Shown piece after piece: positions 54,158 through 63,366 of a DNA stretch of 64,000 bases. The DNA is from Sphingomonadaceae bacterium (GTDB lineage Bacteria; Pseudomonadota; Alphaproteobacteria; Sphingomonadales; Sphingomonadaceae). Below the pieces are notes generated by a model. That model saw only the letters and a list, made by a program, of their open reading frames with translations. It did not search any database and was not told the DNA's origin. Within the stretch, counting starts at the first letter, position 1. Each line of letters opens with the position of its first letter. A program made the position numbers and the translations under genes. The DNA is taken from positions 124,001 through 188,000 of the forward strand of contig JAFAZF010000011.1 in the NCBI GenBank assembly GCA_019239915.1, given 5' to 3'.

Positions 54158-54934
54158 CTAATCGAGCAGCTCGAGAAGGGTCATCGGCGCAACCTCGGCG
54201 AGCCAGTGGATTCCGGCCGCCTGCATATGGTCGCGCCAGTGTCGTTCGGCGCCTTCGCCATCGCCTTGCTCGATTAGCGCGATCAGCTTCGCGTGCGAGC
54301 GCAGGCCGTAGCGCGTGCGCCTTTCCAGCCATGCGGCATCGCCGGGCAGTTCGCGGCGCTGGCTCAGCACGAGGTGGCGCTCCACCAGACCCTGCAGCGC
54401 ATGGGCCATCATGGTGAGCGTGACGTTGCCGCACTGCTCGATCATCAGGCGATGGAATTCGGCGATCGCCCTTGTCGAGGCGAGCGGGTTGCCGGCGACC
54501 GCGAACTCCTTCTCGAGATGCGCGCGCAGCACCTTGGCGGCTTGCTTGCCGTCACGCTCTGCGACGAGGCGTGCCGCCGGCGGCTCGATGATCGTGCGCA
54601 TCTCGTAGAGGTCGCCGATCGTCACATGATGGCTCTGAAGCGCGATGCCGGCAGCGCGCGCGACCATGTCGGACGAAGGCTCGTTGATGCGTGCCCCGCC
54701 GCGCGATCCCCGAGAGATCGTGATAAGCCCTTCCGATTCGAGGATGCGGACGGCTTCGCGGATGGTCGGTCGCGACACCTCGTACGCCGCGATCAGGCTC
54801 GCCTCTGCCGGCAGCGTGTCCCCGATCTTGAGCGTGCCGCGGATGATCGCCTTGCGGATCTGCGCGGCCACGAGCTCGGCCGATTTCGGTATGCGGACCT
54901 CGCGATCCTTCGGAATGCGCGCCAATACCGCCAT
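54158..54934 (-). CDS. FadR/GntR-family regulator (FCD domain)
   Basis: This 258-residue protein has a GntR winged helix: AAQIRKAIIRGTLKIGDTLP, then AEASLIAAYEVSRPTIREAV and RILESEGLITISRGSRGG. The FCD ligand domain starts near 95 (YEMRTIIEPPAARLVAER), with FHRLMIEQCGN and HAKLIALIEQGD as metal/ligand-binding segments. FCD regulators respond to organic acids. It lies between the E1 alpha gene (96 bases downstream, same strand) and the divergent SDR gene, and may control both. Confidence 0.92.
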   Translation of the reverse strand: MAVLARIPKDREVRIPKSAELVAAQIRKAIIRGTLKIGDTLPAEASLIAAYEVSRPTIREAVRILESEGLITISRGSRGGARINEPSSDMVARAAGIALQSHHVTIGDLYEMRTIIEPPAARLVAERDGKQAAKVLRAHLEKEFAVAGNPLASTRAIAEFHRLMIEQCGNVTLTMMAHALQGLVERHLVLSQRRELPGDAAWLERRTRYGLRSHAKLIALIEQGDGEGAERHWRDHMQAAGIHWLAEVAPMTLLELLD

Positions 54935-55096
54935 CTACCGATCCCCGATCCAGTATCCTCTATGCCGATCTTATCCATCTCGCGGTGTTCGGCAACAGCA
55001 GGATTTCGCGGTAGCATAAGCCGGCTCACTGGCGATGGTAACGCGATCCATATAGTAGGCGGTATTTCGCTAGGGCGCTTGAGTGGAAGGAACGTC

Positions 55097-55897
55097 ATGG
55101 ATCTCGGGTTGAGCGGCAAGGTCGCGGTGGTCACCGGCGGCAGCAAAGGCATCGGGCGCGCCATTTCGGAAATGCTGGCGGCGGAAGGTGCCAAGCTCGT
55201 CATCTGCGCGCGCGGCATCGCCGATACCGAGGCGGCGGCGGCGGCGATCCGCGCAGCGGGCGGCGCCGCGGAGGCGATCGCCTACGATGCCGCGTCTGCG
55301 GAGAGCGCGGATGCGCTGGTGAAGCATGTCCGCGATCGCCACGGCGCGATCGACATCCTCGTCAACAATGCCGGCGGGATGACCAGTTCCGGCTTCTTCA
55401 ACGACACGCCCGATCAGGATTGGCGCGATACCTATGAGATCAACGTGCTCAGCGCGGTGCGGCTGGTGCGAGGGTTCCGCCCGCTGATGGCGAATCGCGG
55501 GCAGGGGCGGGTGATCAACATCTCCTCCGAGAACGGCGTCGCACCCGAGCGCGCCTATCCTCATTATGGCGTCGCCAAGGCGGCGCTGATCGCGCTCACC
55601 AAGACCTTATCGAAGGAGCTTGGCCGCGAAGCGATCACCGTCAACTGCGTGTCGCCGGGAATTGTCGAGACGGAGGGTACGCGTGCGGGCTGGGAAGAGG
55701 GCGCCGCGCAGCACGGCATCAGTTACGAAGCGATGCAGCAGCGCTTCATGAAGATACGCCGGCCCAACGTCGTTCGCGGAGCACCGGGTTTGCCGGAGGA
55801 GATCGCCGGGTTGGTCGCTTTCCTCTGCTCGCCACTTGCCGCCTACATCACCGGCGTCAACTATCGCGTCGACGGCGGGCAGGTCGCCGTCTGCTGA
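55097..55897 (+). CDS. SDR-family oxidoreductase
   Basis: This 266-residue classical SDR starts MDLGLSGKVAVVTGGSKGIG. It has NNAGG, the catalytic Ser region INISSENG and YGVAKAALIALTK supplying Tyr and Lys, then a C-terminal IAGLVAFLCSPLAAYITGVN. It uses NAD(P)(H) for alcohol/ketone interconversion. ATG 55097 is preceded by GGAAGG. It is divergent from the FadR-type gene and convergent with the Rieske oxygenase gene. The substrate is unknown. Confidence 0.92.
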   Translation: MDLGLSGKVAVVTGGSKGIGRAISEMLAAEGAKLVICARGIADTEAAAAAIRAAGGAAEAIAYDAASAESADALVKHVRDRHGAIDILVNNAGGMTSSGFFNDTPDQDWRDTYEINVLSAVRLVRGFRPLMANRGQGRVINISSENGVAPERAYPHYGVAKAALIALTKTLSKELGREAITVNCVSPGIVETEGTRAGWEEGAAQHGISYEAMQQRFMKIRRPNVVRGAPGLPEEIAGLVAFLCSPLAAYITGVNYRVDGGQVAVC

Positions 55898-55947
55898 GAC
55901 GCCGGAAGGTCCGTGCAGGATGCCGGCGCGGACCTTCCGAGCGGCGA

Positions 55948-57381
55948 TCAGAAGCCGAGGTCTTCGACCGCCCTATCGATCGGCCCCGAAACCTCCTGGA
56001 CGGCATCGACCAGCTTGTCGCTTGGGTACCCCGCGAGATAGCCGTCGATCAGGCGCTGATAATTGCTGATCAGCCCTTCCATGTCCTTCGAGATCCGCAT
56101 GAACTCGAAGTCGCCCGTATGGAGGCCGCGCTGCTGGCGAGGCAGGTTCGAATAATCCTGCTTCGGGATTTCCGGCCACTGCGGATCGTCGTGCGCCTTC
56201 GGCGTCGGCGCCGTCGGCACCGGCCGCTTCTCGTCCTTTGGATAGCGCTTGAGCGACCAGAGCTCGAACAGGCACTCCTCCGGTCCGAGCGGCCGGATGC
56301 GATAGGATGAAGCCGCGCCGTGCACGGGCAGCAAGAAATAGTGCGGGAAACAGAAGTTGACGCTGGACGCTTCGCCGGCCGCGTCGATCGCATTGAGATC
56401 GCCGATCTCGATGCCCTTGCCCCGGTAATCGTCGGTCATGGCCTGGTTGAGCATCCTGCGCCAAGTGATCAGCGCGTCTTGAGTATTGCGCGGCAGCTCG
56501 GTGTTGCGCAGCCGCTCGGCGACGGCGATCTCCTCCTTGGCGAGCATGCCGCCCATGCCTTCGTGGAGTTCGTTCATCTTGTCGATGTAGTTGTCGATGA
56601 ACATGCCTGAATCGATCTCCTCGGGCATCTTGGGCGGCATCGTGGTCCACCAGGATCCCATGATCATTTCGGGCGGCAGCTTCACCCATGCCGCTTCGCC
56701 GGGTCGACTGGTCGCGCCGGGTGGGAGCAGCTGGGGATGCGTGGTCGCGACGTGATAGCCTTCCATGAAGGCTTCCATCGCCAGCTTCCAATTGGTCGGC
56801 AGACGCGCGGCATACCACCATTCGACCTGCAGCTCGTCGACCTTGTAGAGGTCCATCTGCTTGGCGAAGCGGCCGAGCGACTCGTAGAGCGGCGGCGCAT
56901 CCTTATCGAGGTTGATCCAGGCGCAGCCACCCCAGGTATCGCAGCGCACGTCCCGCAGCGCGAGATCGTCCTTGCACATGTTCGCTTCGGAATAGGCGTC
57001 TTCCTGGAACACGAAGGTGTTGTTGCCTTCGCGATCCCAACGCCAGCCGTGAAACGGGCAGATGAAGCCGCCGGTCGCCTTGCCGTTCTTGTTGACGAGT
57101 TCGACGCCGCGATGGCGGCAGTGATTGTGATAGGCCTTGATTGTATCCGCTCCGGTGCGGATGACGATGATCGACTGGTCGAGATTGCGATAGACCGTGT
57201 AGTCGCCGACCTCCGGAATCTCCTCGAGCCGGCAGGCCATCTGCCACACGCGCGGCCAGAGATTCTTGTTCTCCAGCTCATAAAAGTCTGGATCATAATA
57301 TCGCTTGGCCGGGATGCGATCCCATTCCGTCACCGCATGCGGCACTGTGTCGACGATGTCCGCGTTCGTTTTCGAGGTCAC
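55948..57381 (-). CDS. Rieske non-haem iron oxygenase, alpha subunit
   Basis: About 477 residues from GTG 57381 (GGAGAG upstream). The Rieske cluster ligands are Cys88, His90, Cys108 and His111 in CRHRGVEL and CPFHGW. The catalytic domain has the mononuclear-iron motif MEGYHVATTHPQ. The C-terminal region (about 370-440) is Pro/Lys-rich. No beta subunit, ferredoxin or reductase gene is adjacent. Such orphan alphas hydroxylate or demethylate steroid, terpenoid or aromatic substrates with unlinked electron carriers. It may be read with the SDR/ALDH/GMC genes upstream or from its own promoter in the 215-base gap. Confidence 0.92.
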   Translation of the reverse strand: MTSKTNADIVDTVPHAVTEWDRIPAKRYYDPDFYELENKNLWPRVWQMACRLEEIPEVGDYTVYRNLDQSIIVIRTGADTIKAYHNHCRHRGVELVNKNGKATGGFICPFHGWRWDREGNNTFVFQEDAYSEANMCKDDLALRDVRCDTWGGCAWINLDKDAPPLYESLGRFAKQMDLYKVDELQVEWWYAARLPTNWKLAMEAFMEGYHVATTHPQLLPPGATSRPGEAAWVKLPPEMIMGSWWTTMPPKMPEEIDSGMFIDNYIDKMNELHEGMGGMLAKEEIAVAERLRNTELPRNTQDALITWRRMLNQAMTDDYRGKGIEIGDLNAIDAAGEASSVNFCFPHYFLLPVHGAASSYRIRPLGPEECLFELWSLKRYPKDEKRPVPTAPTPKAHDDPQWPEIPKQDYSNLPRQQRGLHTGDFEFMRISKDMEGLISNYQRLIDGYLAGYPSDKLVDAVQEVSGPIDRAVEDLGF

Positions 57382-57596
57382 CAGCTTCTCTCTCCTGTTC
57401 CGCAGCCCATCGACGCAGCTTTCCGCTCGATTGCTGCTCGAAACGCATCTCCGGTCGCATCGAGCGACCACAAAGCGAACCCAGCTCGCGTAGAACATAC
57501 GCGACGAGCGCGGCTTCGCCAATGATTTGCGCATTCGCCGCCGTGTAAAAAGACCTGTGAGAAATCTTAATAGCTGCCTATTTGAGGCCGCATCGT

Positions 57597-58562
57597 TCAG
57601 CCGAGGGATCGATCGAGTGCCGCGCGGACGATGTCGCCTTCGTCGATGCCGCTCTGCGGCTCGTGCCACGCCCCGCCGGAGGCGACCGCGGCGAGGTTCG
57701 CGGCGACGTCCTCCGGCTCCGGTCGTCGAGCTCCGGCGGGAATCCAGCCCTCGCAGCGGGCGCTGAACACGCGCGCATAATTGCCGCGCAGCACCGAATA
57801 CACTTGGCCGGTCACGTCGCAGTCGCGGCTGGCAAGCCAGGTCACCAGCGCGGCGGTGTAGTCGGGTGCCATCCGCTCGGCATAGGCGTTGCCGCGCGCC
57901 ATCATTGCGGCGATGAAATCCTTGTCGACGCGCTCTTCGCCGGGCGTACCCATGCGGCTGCCGCTCGCATTGGGCATCACGCTGTTGACGCGGATGCTCT
58001 CGGGTGCCTCCTGCACGAGCACCCGCATCAGCCCGATAACGCCCGTCTTCGCCGCACCGTAGTTCGCGCGATAGGGATTGCCGAAGACGCCGGACTGGGA
58101 GGAGGTGAAGACGATCCTCCCATAGCCCTGCCGCTTCATCAGCCGATAGGCAGGCTGGGTGACGAAGAAGGCACCCTTGAGGTGGACGGCAAGGACGGAC
58201 TCGATGTCTTCCTCGGTCAGATCCTCGAACAGCGCGTTGCGCTGGTTGCCGGCGTTGTTGATGACGATGTCGACACGGCCGAAGTGATCGAGCGCGGCCT
58301 GGGTGATCGCTTCGCCGCCGGCCTTGGTCGCGACCGTGTCGGCGTTCGCGACCGCTTTGCCGCCCTTCGCGCGGATATCCTCGGCGACGGCCTCGGCGAG
58401 GCTCGGCATCCCGTGCTCGCCGCGCGTGTCGCCGCCGAGGTCGTTCGCGACGATGGCGGCGCCACGCTCCGCCAGTGCGAGTGCATAGGCGCGGCCGAGG
58501 CCGCCGGCGGCACCGGTGACGATCGCGACCTGGCCGCTGAGATCGATGGACGATGGCGCCAT
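57597..58562 (-). CDS. SDR resembling the MFE-2/HSD17B4 hydroxyacyl-CoA dehydrogenase domain
   Basis: This 321-residue protein starts MAPSSIDLSGQVAIVTGAAG, then GLGRAYALALAERGAAIVAN and DLGGDTRG, the form typical of (3R)-hydroxyacyl-CoA dehydrogenase domains of multifunctional enzyme 2. Catalytic Tyr and Lys are in YGAAKTGVIGLM. The C-terminal extension after 250 (CEGWIPAGARRPEPEDVAAN) matches the longer HSD17B4-type members. It lies 10 bases downstream of the aldehyde dehydrogenase. It probably oxidises a hydroxyacyl-CoA or a hydroxylated ring in the pathway. Confidence 0.9.
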   Translation of the reverse strand: MAPSSIDLSGQVAIVTGAAGGLGRAYALALAERGAAIVANDLGGDTRGEHGMPSLAEAVAEDIRAKGGKAVANADTVATKAGGEAITQAALDHFGRVDIVINNAGNQRNALFEDLTEEDIESVLAVHLKGAFFVTQPAYRLMKRQGYGRIVFTSSQSGVFGNPYRANYGAAKTGVIGLMRVLVQEAPESIRVNSVMPNASGSRMGTPGEERVDKDFIAAMMARGNAYAERMAPDYTAALVTWLASRDCDVTGQVYSVLRGNYARVFSARCEGWIPAGARRPEPEDVAANLAAVASGGAWHEPQSGIDEGDIVRAALDRSLG

Positions 58563-58572
58563 AGCGGACTTC

Positions 58573-60051
58573 CTAGCCGATCAGCACCGTCTTGGTGCTG
58601 ATGAATTCGAGCACGCCTTCCTTGCCGCCCTCGCGCCCAAAGCCCGAGATGCCGACGCCGCCGAACGGCGCGCCGACGTGCATGTTGCCGGTGCCGTTCA
58701 CACCGATCGTGCCGGAGCGGAGCTGGCGCGCCAGCCGCCGGGCGCGGCGGATGTCCCCGGTCTGCACGAAATTGCTGAGGCCGTACGCGGTGCCGTTGGC
58801 GATGCGGACGGCCTCGTCCTCGCTCTCGAATGGAATGATCGAGAGCACGGGCCCGAACACTTCGTTCTGGGCGAGGCTGCTCTCGGGATCGACGTCCGCG
58901 AAGATGGTCGATTCGACGAAGTAGCCGTCCGAGAGCTCGCCGCTGCCCCGATTGCCGCCGAGGATCAACCGGCCGGCTTTTTCGGCCTTCGCCTTGTCGA
59001 TGATGCCGGTGACACGATCGAGCGCCGCCTGGTTCACCAGCGGTCCGGAATAGGTGTCCATCAGCAGCGGATCGCCGGTCTTGAACTGCTCGACGGTGGC
59101 CTTCACGCCGGCCACGACCTCGTCGTAGACACCGCGCTGGACGAGCAGCCGCGTCGGCAGCGCGCAGCCCTGGCCGCAGTTCATCAGCGCGAACCCAGCC
59201 GAATACGGGATCGCCTCGGCGAGATTGGCGTCGTCGAACAGGAGGTTGGCGCCCTTGCCGCCGAGCTCGAACATCACCGGCGTCAGGTTCGCGGCGGCGC
59301 TCGCCATGATGCGCGAAGCGGTGATCGGGCCGCCGGTAAAGCTGATCTTGCCGATGCCCTTGTGCGCGGTCAGCGCCGCACCGGTTCCGGGGCCGCCGAT
59401 GACGAGATTGATGACGCCGTCGGGGAGCCCGGCCTCGCGCGCCAGCTCGAGGAAGCGCATCGAGGTGAAGGGGGTGAATTCCGCCGGCTTGAGAACGACC
59501 GTGCTGCCCGCGGCCAGCGCCGCCGGGATCTTCATCGCCAGCGAAAGCAGCGGCGCGTTCCAGGTGATGATGATCGCGACCACGGGAAACGGCTCCGCGA
59601 TCGTGTAGACGAACGGCTCGTCCGGCGCGGTATCGACGACAAGGCCTTCGAGCTTGTCCGCCCAGCCGGCGTAGTAGCGCGTCCACAGGTGCGCCATGTC
59701 GACGAAACGGACCGCGCTGGATCCTCGCGCTGCCCCGTTCTCCAGCGTCGTGAGCGTCGCAAGATGTTCCTTGTCGGCGAGGATCAGCGCGGCGAGCTTC
59801 TCGAGGATTTCGCGGCGTCGCGTGCCCGACGTCTCGCGCCAGCCTGGCGCAGCGGCCTGGGCGGCTTCGACCGCGGCATCGACCGTATCCGCGCCGGAGA
59901 GCGGCACCAAGGCCTGGACGCGTCCGGTGGCGGGATTGATATGGTCGTGCGTGCCCGCCGAGCCTTGCGTCGAAAGGTCGCCGGCGATCAGCGAACCGAC
60001 CTTGGGGAGGCTGCGTGCGGCCTCGGCATGACGTTCCAGCAGTGCGGTCAT
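58573..60051 (-). CDS. NAD(P)-dependent aldehyde dehydrogenase
   Basis: This 492-residue ALDH has IITWNAPLLSLAMKIPAALA, then GPITASRIMASAAANLTPVM and FELGGKGANLLFDDANLAEA with the catalytic Glu, NCGQGCALPTRLLV with the catalytic Cys, and the C-terminal EVFGPVLSIIPFESEDEAVR. It oxidises an aldehyde to the acid. It lies 37 bases after the GMC oxidoreductase gene on the same strand, a natural pair for alcohol to acid conversion. The acid would then be a substrate for the CoA ligase at 38814. Confidence 0.94.
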   Translation of the reverse strand: MTALLERHAEAARSLPKVGSLIAGDLSTQGSAGTHDHINPATGRVQALVPLSGADTVDAAVEAAQAAAPGWRETSGTRRREILEKLAALILADKEHLATLTTLENGAARGSSAVRFVDMAHLWTRYYAGWADKLEGLVVDTAPDEPFVYTIAEPFPVVAIIITWNAPLLSLAMKIPAALAAGSTVVLKPAEFTPFTSMRFLELAREAGLPDGVINLVIGGPGTGAALTAHKGIGKISFTGGPITASRIMASAAANLTPVMFELGGKGANLLFDDANLAEAIPYSAGFALMNCGQGCALPTRLLVQRGVYDEVVAGVKATVEQFKTGDPLLMDTYSGPLVNQAALDRVTGIIDKAKAEKAGRLILGGNRGSGELSDGYFVESTIFADVDPESSLAQNEVFGPVLSIIPFESEDEAVRIANGTAYGLSNFVQTGDIRRARRLARQLRSGTIGVNGTGNMHVGAPFGGVGISGFGREGGKEGVLEFISTKTVLIG

Positions 60052-60088
60052 CCGAACCTCCTCCGTCCCATCGGTTGCGTTCAGCGCT

Positions 60089-61690
60089 TCAGCGCGCCTC
60101 TTCCTCGATCAGCTCGGCGAGCCGCCAGCCGAGCGCCATCGCGGGCGCGTTGGTGTTGCCGGACGGGATCTGCTGGAACACCGAGCAGTCGGCGACGCGC
60201 AGGCCGGTGACGCCGCGCACGCGCAAGCGGCTATCGACGACGTCGTCGTCGTTCGGTCCCATTCCGGCCGTGCCGACGGCATGATAGCCGGCGCCCCCGA
60301 AGCGGTCGTAGAGGCCGAGAATGTCCTCGTCGGTCTGTGCGCCGGCGGTCTTGGCGGTCTCGCCGACGACCAGGTCGGCCAATGCTGGCTCGGCCATGAT
60401 GCGACGGATCGCGCGCGTCGCGGCGATCGCGGTGGCGCGGTCGCGCTCGGTGGCAAGGTAATTGGGGTTCACGTTCAGCGGCGCCTGCGGGTCCGCGGAG
60501 GTCAGCTGCAGGCTGCCCTCGCTTTCCGGGCGGAGGATGAAGGAATAGACCTGCATGCCCGGCTCGTCCTCGAACTTCATCCCGCCGGCCGGAGACATGG
60601 AGTAGGGGTTGAACATGAGCTGCGCGTCGGGCCGGTTCGCGCCGGGCAGCGCGCGCACGAACGCGATCGCCTCCGCCGCGCCGCGCGCCATCGGGCCTTT
60701 GCCGGCGACCAGATAGTTGAGCACGTTGGCGAGCAGGCGGACGCCGGAATATTCGCGGTTGTCGCTATCCTGCCACTGCTTCAGCCGGAAGCTCAGCATC
60801 AGCACCAGATGCTCGCGCAACCGCCGCCCGACGTTCGGGCTGTGATGCTTGACGTCGATGCCGAGCGCCGAAAGCGCCGCGGCGTCGCCGATGCCCGAGA
60901 GCAGAAGCAGCTTCGGCGACATCAGGCCACCGGCGGACAGGATGACCTCGCCGGCGGTGCGGAACTCCACCGGCGCACCGTTCTCGACGCCGGCGATGCC
61001 GACCGCATGCCCGTTCTCGACGATCACCCGATCGACGCGAACGCCCGAGCGGATCGTGAAGTTGGGCCGCTTGCGGGCGGGGTCGAGAAAGGCGCGCGCC
61101 GCGCTCACCCGACGGCCGCGCGCATCGATATTCCACTGCGCGTAGCCGACGCCTTCCTGATCGGGCCCGTTCTGGTCCTGCTTGACGTTGAGGCCGGTGC
61201 CGGCCGCCGCCGCGATGAAGGCGTCGGTCAGCCGCGCCTTGTGGGGATTGGTGCTGATCGTCACCGGCCCGCCTGCGCCGCGATAGTCGCTGGCGCCGAG
61301 ATGATGGTTCTCGATCGCGCGGAAGACGCGCAGCATCTCGGACCACCCCCAGCCGGGATTGCCCGAAGCCTCGATCGAGTCATAGTCGGCGGGGACGCCG
61401 CGGGTCCACACCATTCCGTTGATCGCGCTCGATCCGCCGAGCATGCGGCCGCGCGCCCAGACCTCCTGCGGCGCATGCGCGCCATCCCCCGGCGAGGTAG
61501 GATAATAATGGGAGAAGCCCGGATCGAAGAGCAGCTTGCCGTAGCCCTTGGGCATGAGGCTCAGCCAATTGGCGGCGCCGCCTTCCTCGACCAACAGCAC
61601 GTGGTGGTTCGGGTTCGCCGACAGGCGTTCCGCCAGCACCGAGCCGGCGGAACCGGCGCCGACGATGATATAGTCGTAGGGCGTCGCCAT
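60089..61690 (-). CDS. GMC-family FAD alcohol oxidoreductase
   Basis: This 533-residue protein starts MATPYDYIIVGAGSAGSVLA, then ERLS, the FAD loop, and has GMC signature 1 (WARGRMLGGSSAINGMVWTR) and a signature 2-like SAGGLMSPKLLLLSGIGDA. The C-terminal catalytic His is in GYHAVGTAGMGPNDDDVVDS and Asn in SGNTNAPAMALGWR. It is related to choline, alcohol and polyethylene-glycol dehydrogenases. ATG 61690 is preferred. It is divergent from a TetR gene with a perfect inverted repeat between them. Confidence 0.94.
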   Translation of the reverse strand: MATPYDYIIVGAGSAGSVLAERLSANPNHHVLLVEEGGAANWLSLMPKGYGKLLFDPGFSHYYPTSPGDGAHAPQEVWARGRMLGGSSAINGMVWTRGVPADYDSIEASGNPGWGWSEMLRVFRAIENHHLGASDYRGAGGPVTISTNPHKARLTDAFIAAAAGTGLNVKQDQNGPDQEGVGYAQWNIDARGRRVSAARAFLDPARKRPNFTIRSGVRVDRVIVENGHAVGIAGVENGAPVEFRTAGEVILSAGGLMSPKLLLLSGIGDAAALSALGIDVKHHSPNVGRRLREHLVLMLSFRLKQWQDSDNREYSGVRLLANVLNYLVAGKGPMARGAAEAIAFVRALPGANRPDAQLMFNPYSMSPAGGMKFEDEPGMQVYSFILRPESEGSLQLTSADPQAPLNVNPNYLATERDRATAIAATRAIRRIMAEPALADLVVGETAKTAGAQTDEDILGLYDRFGGAGYHAVGTAGMGPNDDDVVDSRLRVRGVTGLRVADCSVFQQIPSGNTNAPAMALGWRLAELIEEEAR

Positions 61691-61710
61691 CTTTTTCCTC
61701 TCGGTCCAGC

Positions 61711-61732
61711 TACTAGAAGTCACGGTCTAGTA
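61711..61732. promoter_or_regulatory. Perfect inverted repeat, likely operator of TetR regulator 2
   Basis: TACTAGA-AGTCACGG-TCTAGTA (7-bp arms, 8-base spacer) lies 20 bases upstream of the GMC start and 63 bases upstream of the divergent tetR start. Position and symmetry fit a TetR-type operator controlling both genes. Confidence 0.7.
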
Positions 61733-61795
61733 AGGTCAAGGCAGACAAGCGCATCGCTTGCGACGCGCGGTATCACCCCATAGGAACGGGGCGGC

Positions 61796-62419
61796 ATGGC
61801 GACGCGCGAAGGCTATTCCCCATCGGGCCGGATCCCCCAGCGCGCGCGGGGGCGGGAGCGTCGCGAGGCGGTGATCGACGCCGCCTGCGCGATCCTAACC
61901 GACGCGGGGGAGGAGGCGCTGACGCTCCATGCCGCCGCGCTGCGCGCCAACAGCTCGATCGGTTCGATGTACCACTTCTTCTCGGATCGCGATCAGCTGC
62001 TGCGCGCCGTCGCCGATCGCCATCGCGATGCTTTGACGCGCCTCGCCGCGCCGAGCCGCCGCCTGACGCTCGACGCCTGGCGGAACATGGACGCGGCGCA
62101 GGTGATCGATGTCCTGTTCCGCGAGCCGATCGACTATTTCGTCGCGCATCCCGACGCGCTGATCGTGCATCACCTGCAGGATACCGGGCCGGCGCGATCG
62201 TTTCAGAGCCTGCTCTTGCGCATCATGCGCGCTCGCCTGGGCGCGGCGGAGGGCGAACGTGTCGCGGCGACGCTATACGCCGTGTCGACCGGTACGCTCG
62301 CCTATCTGCGCGGGATGCGCGAGACGCTCCTGCCCCACGACAGCATCGACATCGGGGGCGCGCTGATCGCCTATCTCGAGCGGATCGAGCGGGGCACGCG
62401 CAGCGAAGACGCGGGCTGA
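61796..62419 (+). CDS. TetR-family regulator 2
   Basis: This 207-residue protein has an N-terminal HTH: RREAVIDAACAILTDAGEEA, then LTLHAAALRANSSIGSMYHF, with FFSDRDQLLRAV after it. The C-terminal ligand domain is helical. It starts MATREGYSPSGRIPQRARGR, a basic leader before the HTH. It is divergent from the GMC oxidoreductase gene, with the operator-like repeat between. It probably represses the GMC-ALDH-SDR operon and responds to a substrate or acyl-CoA; the ligand is unknown. Confidence 0.92.
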   Translation: MATREGYSPSGRIPQRARGRERREAVIDAACAILTDAGEEALTLHAAALRANSSIGSMYHFFSDRDQLLRAVADRHRDALTRLAAPSRRLTLDAWRNMDAAQVIDVLFREPIDYFVAHPDALIVHHLQDTGPARSFQSLLLRIMRARLGAAEGERVAATLYAVSTGTLAYLRGMRETLLPHDSIDIGGALIAYLERIERGTRSEDAG

Positions 62420-62432
62420 ACGCTCCCGAACG

Positions 62433-63275
62433 TCACTCGCCGGTGAAGTTCGGCCGATCCTTCTTGCCGAAGTTCATGATCGCGGCGGTGTTGTCCTTGG
62501 TGCGCGCAGTGCGGCCGACGCCGCGCACCTCCGCCTCGAGCAGCGCGTCGAGCGTCATCTCGGAGCCGCGCTGGAAATATTGGCGCATGATGCCGAGCGC
62601 CACCGTCGGGCCGTTGGCATATTCGAGCGCGCGTTCGCGCGCGATCTTCCGGAAATCGTCCTGCGCGACGACTTCGTTGACCATGCCCCAGTCGAGCGCC
62701 TTGTCGGCGGGCAGCCGCTCGGCGCGCATGATCATCGCGCGCGCGCGCGCTGTGCCGACGGCCCGTGGCAGGAGCCAGGTGATTCCCGAATCGGTGCCCG
62801 AAGCGAGCGACGCGAAGGGAACGAGGAAGAAGGCCTTCTCGGACGCGACAAGGTAATCGGCGAGCAAGGCGAGCGCCACGCCGAAGCCGACGCACGGGCC
62901 GTTGACCGCCGCCACCACGGGGATTTCGAGATCGCGGATGCGGCGGACGAGCGGGTGGAACGTGCCTGCCACCGAGGCGATCACCGGCGGCTCGGCGCGG
63001 GTGCGCACCGCGTCCTTCGAGCCCGACCCCGAGGCGAGGTTTGCGCCCGAGCAGAAGCCGCGGCCTTCGCCGGTGATCATGAGGCAGCGGACCTTGCGGC
63101 GCGGCTTGGCGATCTCGATCAGCGAGGCGTAGATCGCCTCGACCATCGCGGGCTTGAGCGCATTGAGTCGGTCCGGATCGTCGAGCCACAGCGTCGCGAG
63201 CGGGCCTTCGATCTCCAGCCGGACATTCTCGTAGGAGATCGTCTCCACGCCCGCTTCCGTTTTCGGCTCACTCAC
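62433..63275 (-). CDS. Enoyl-CoA hydratase/isomerase family protein 2
   Basis: This 280-residue crotonase-fold protein has ATLWLDDPDRLNALKPAMVE, then the oxyanion loop GEGRGFCSGANLASG, PVVAAVNGPCVGFGVALALL and FASLASGTDSGITWLLPRAV. At the second catalytic position an Asp/Ser pair replaces the usual Glu of hydratases, so isomerase or another crotonase activity is possible. It is convergent with TetR regulator 2 and divergent from the nitronate monooxygenase gene at 63367. Confidence 0.9.
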   Translation of the reverse strand: MSEPKTEAGVETISYENVRLEIEGPLATLWLDDPDRLNALKPAMVEAIYASLIEIAKPRRKVRCLMITGEGRGFCSGANLASGSGSKDAVRTRAEPPVIASVAGTFHPLVRRIRDLEIPVVAAVNGPCVGFGVALALLADYLVASEKAFFLVPFASLASGTDSGITWLLPRAVGTARARAMIMRAERLPADKALDWGMVNEVVAQDDFRKIARERALEYANGPTVALGIMRQYFQRGSEMTLDALLEAEVRGVGRTARTKDNTAAIMNFGKKDRPNFTGE

Positions 63276-63366
63276 TTGCGCTCTCCCGTCGAGGCTTGTC
63301 GCTCATCCTGCCGTTCGATAACAGGATCCATCGTCTAACTACGTTTGCCAGAGAGGGGTTGTCCAG

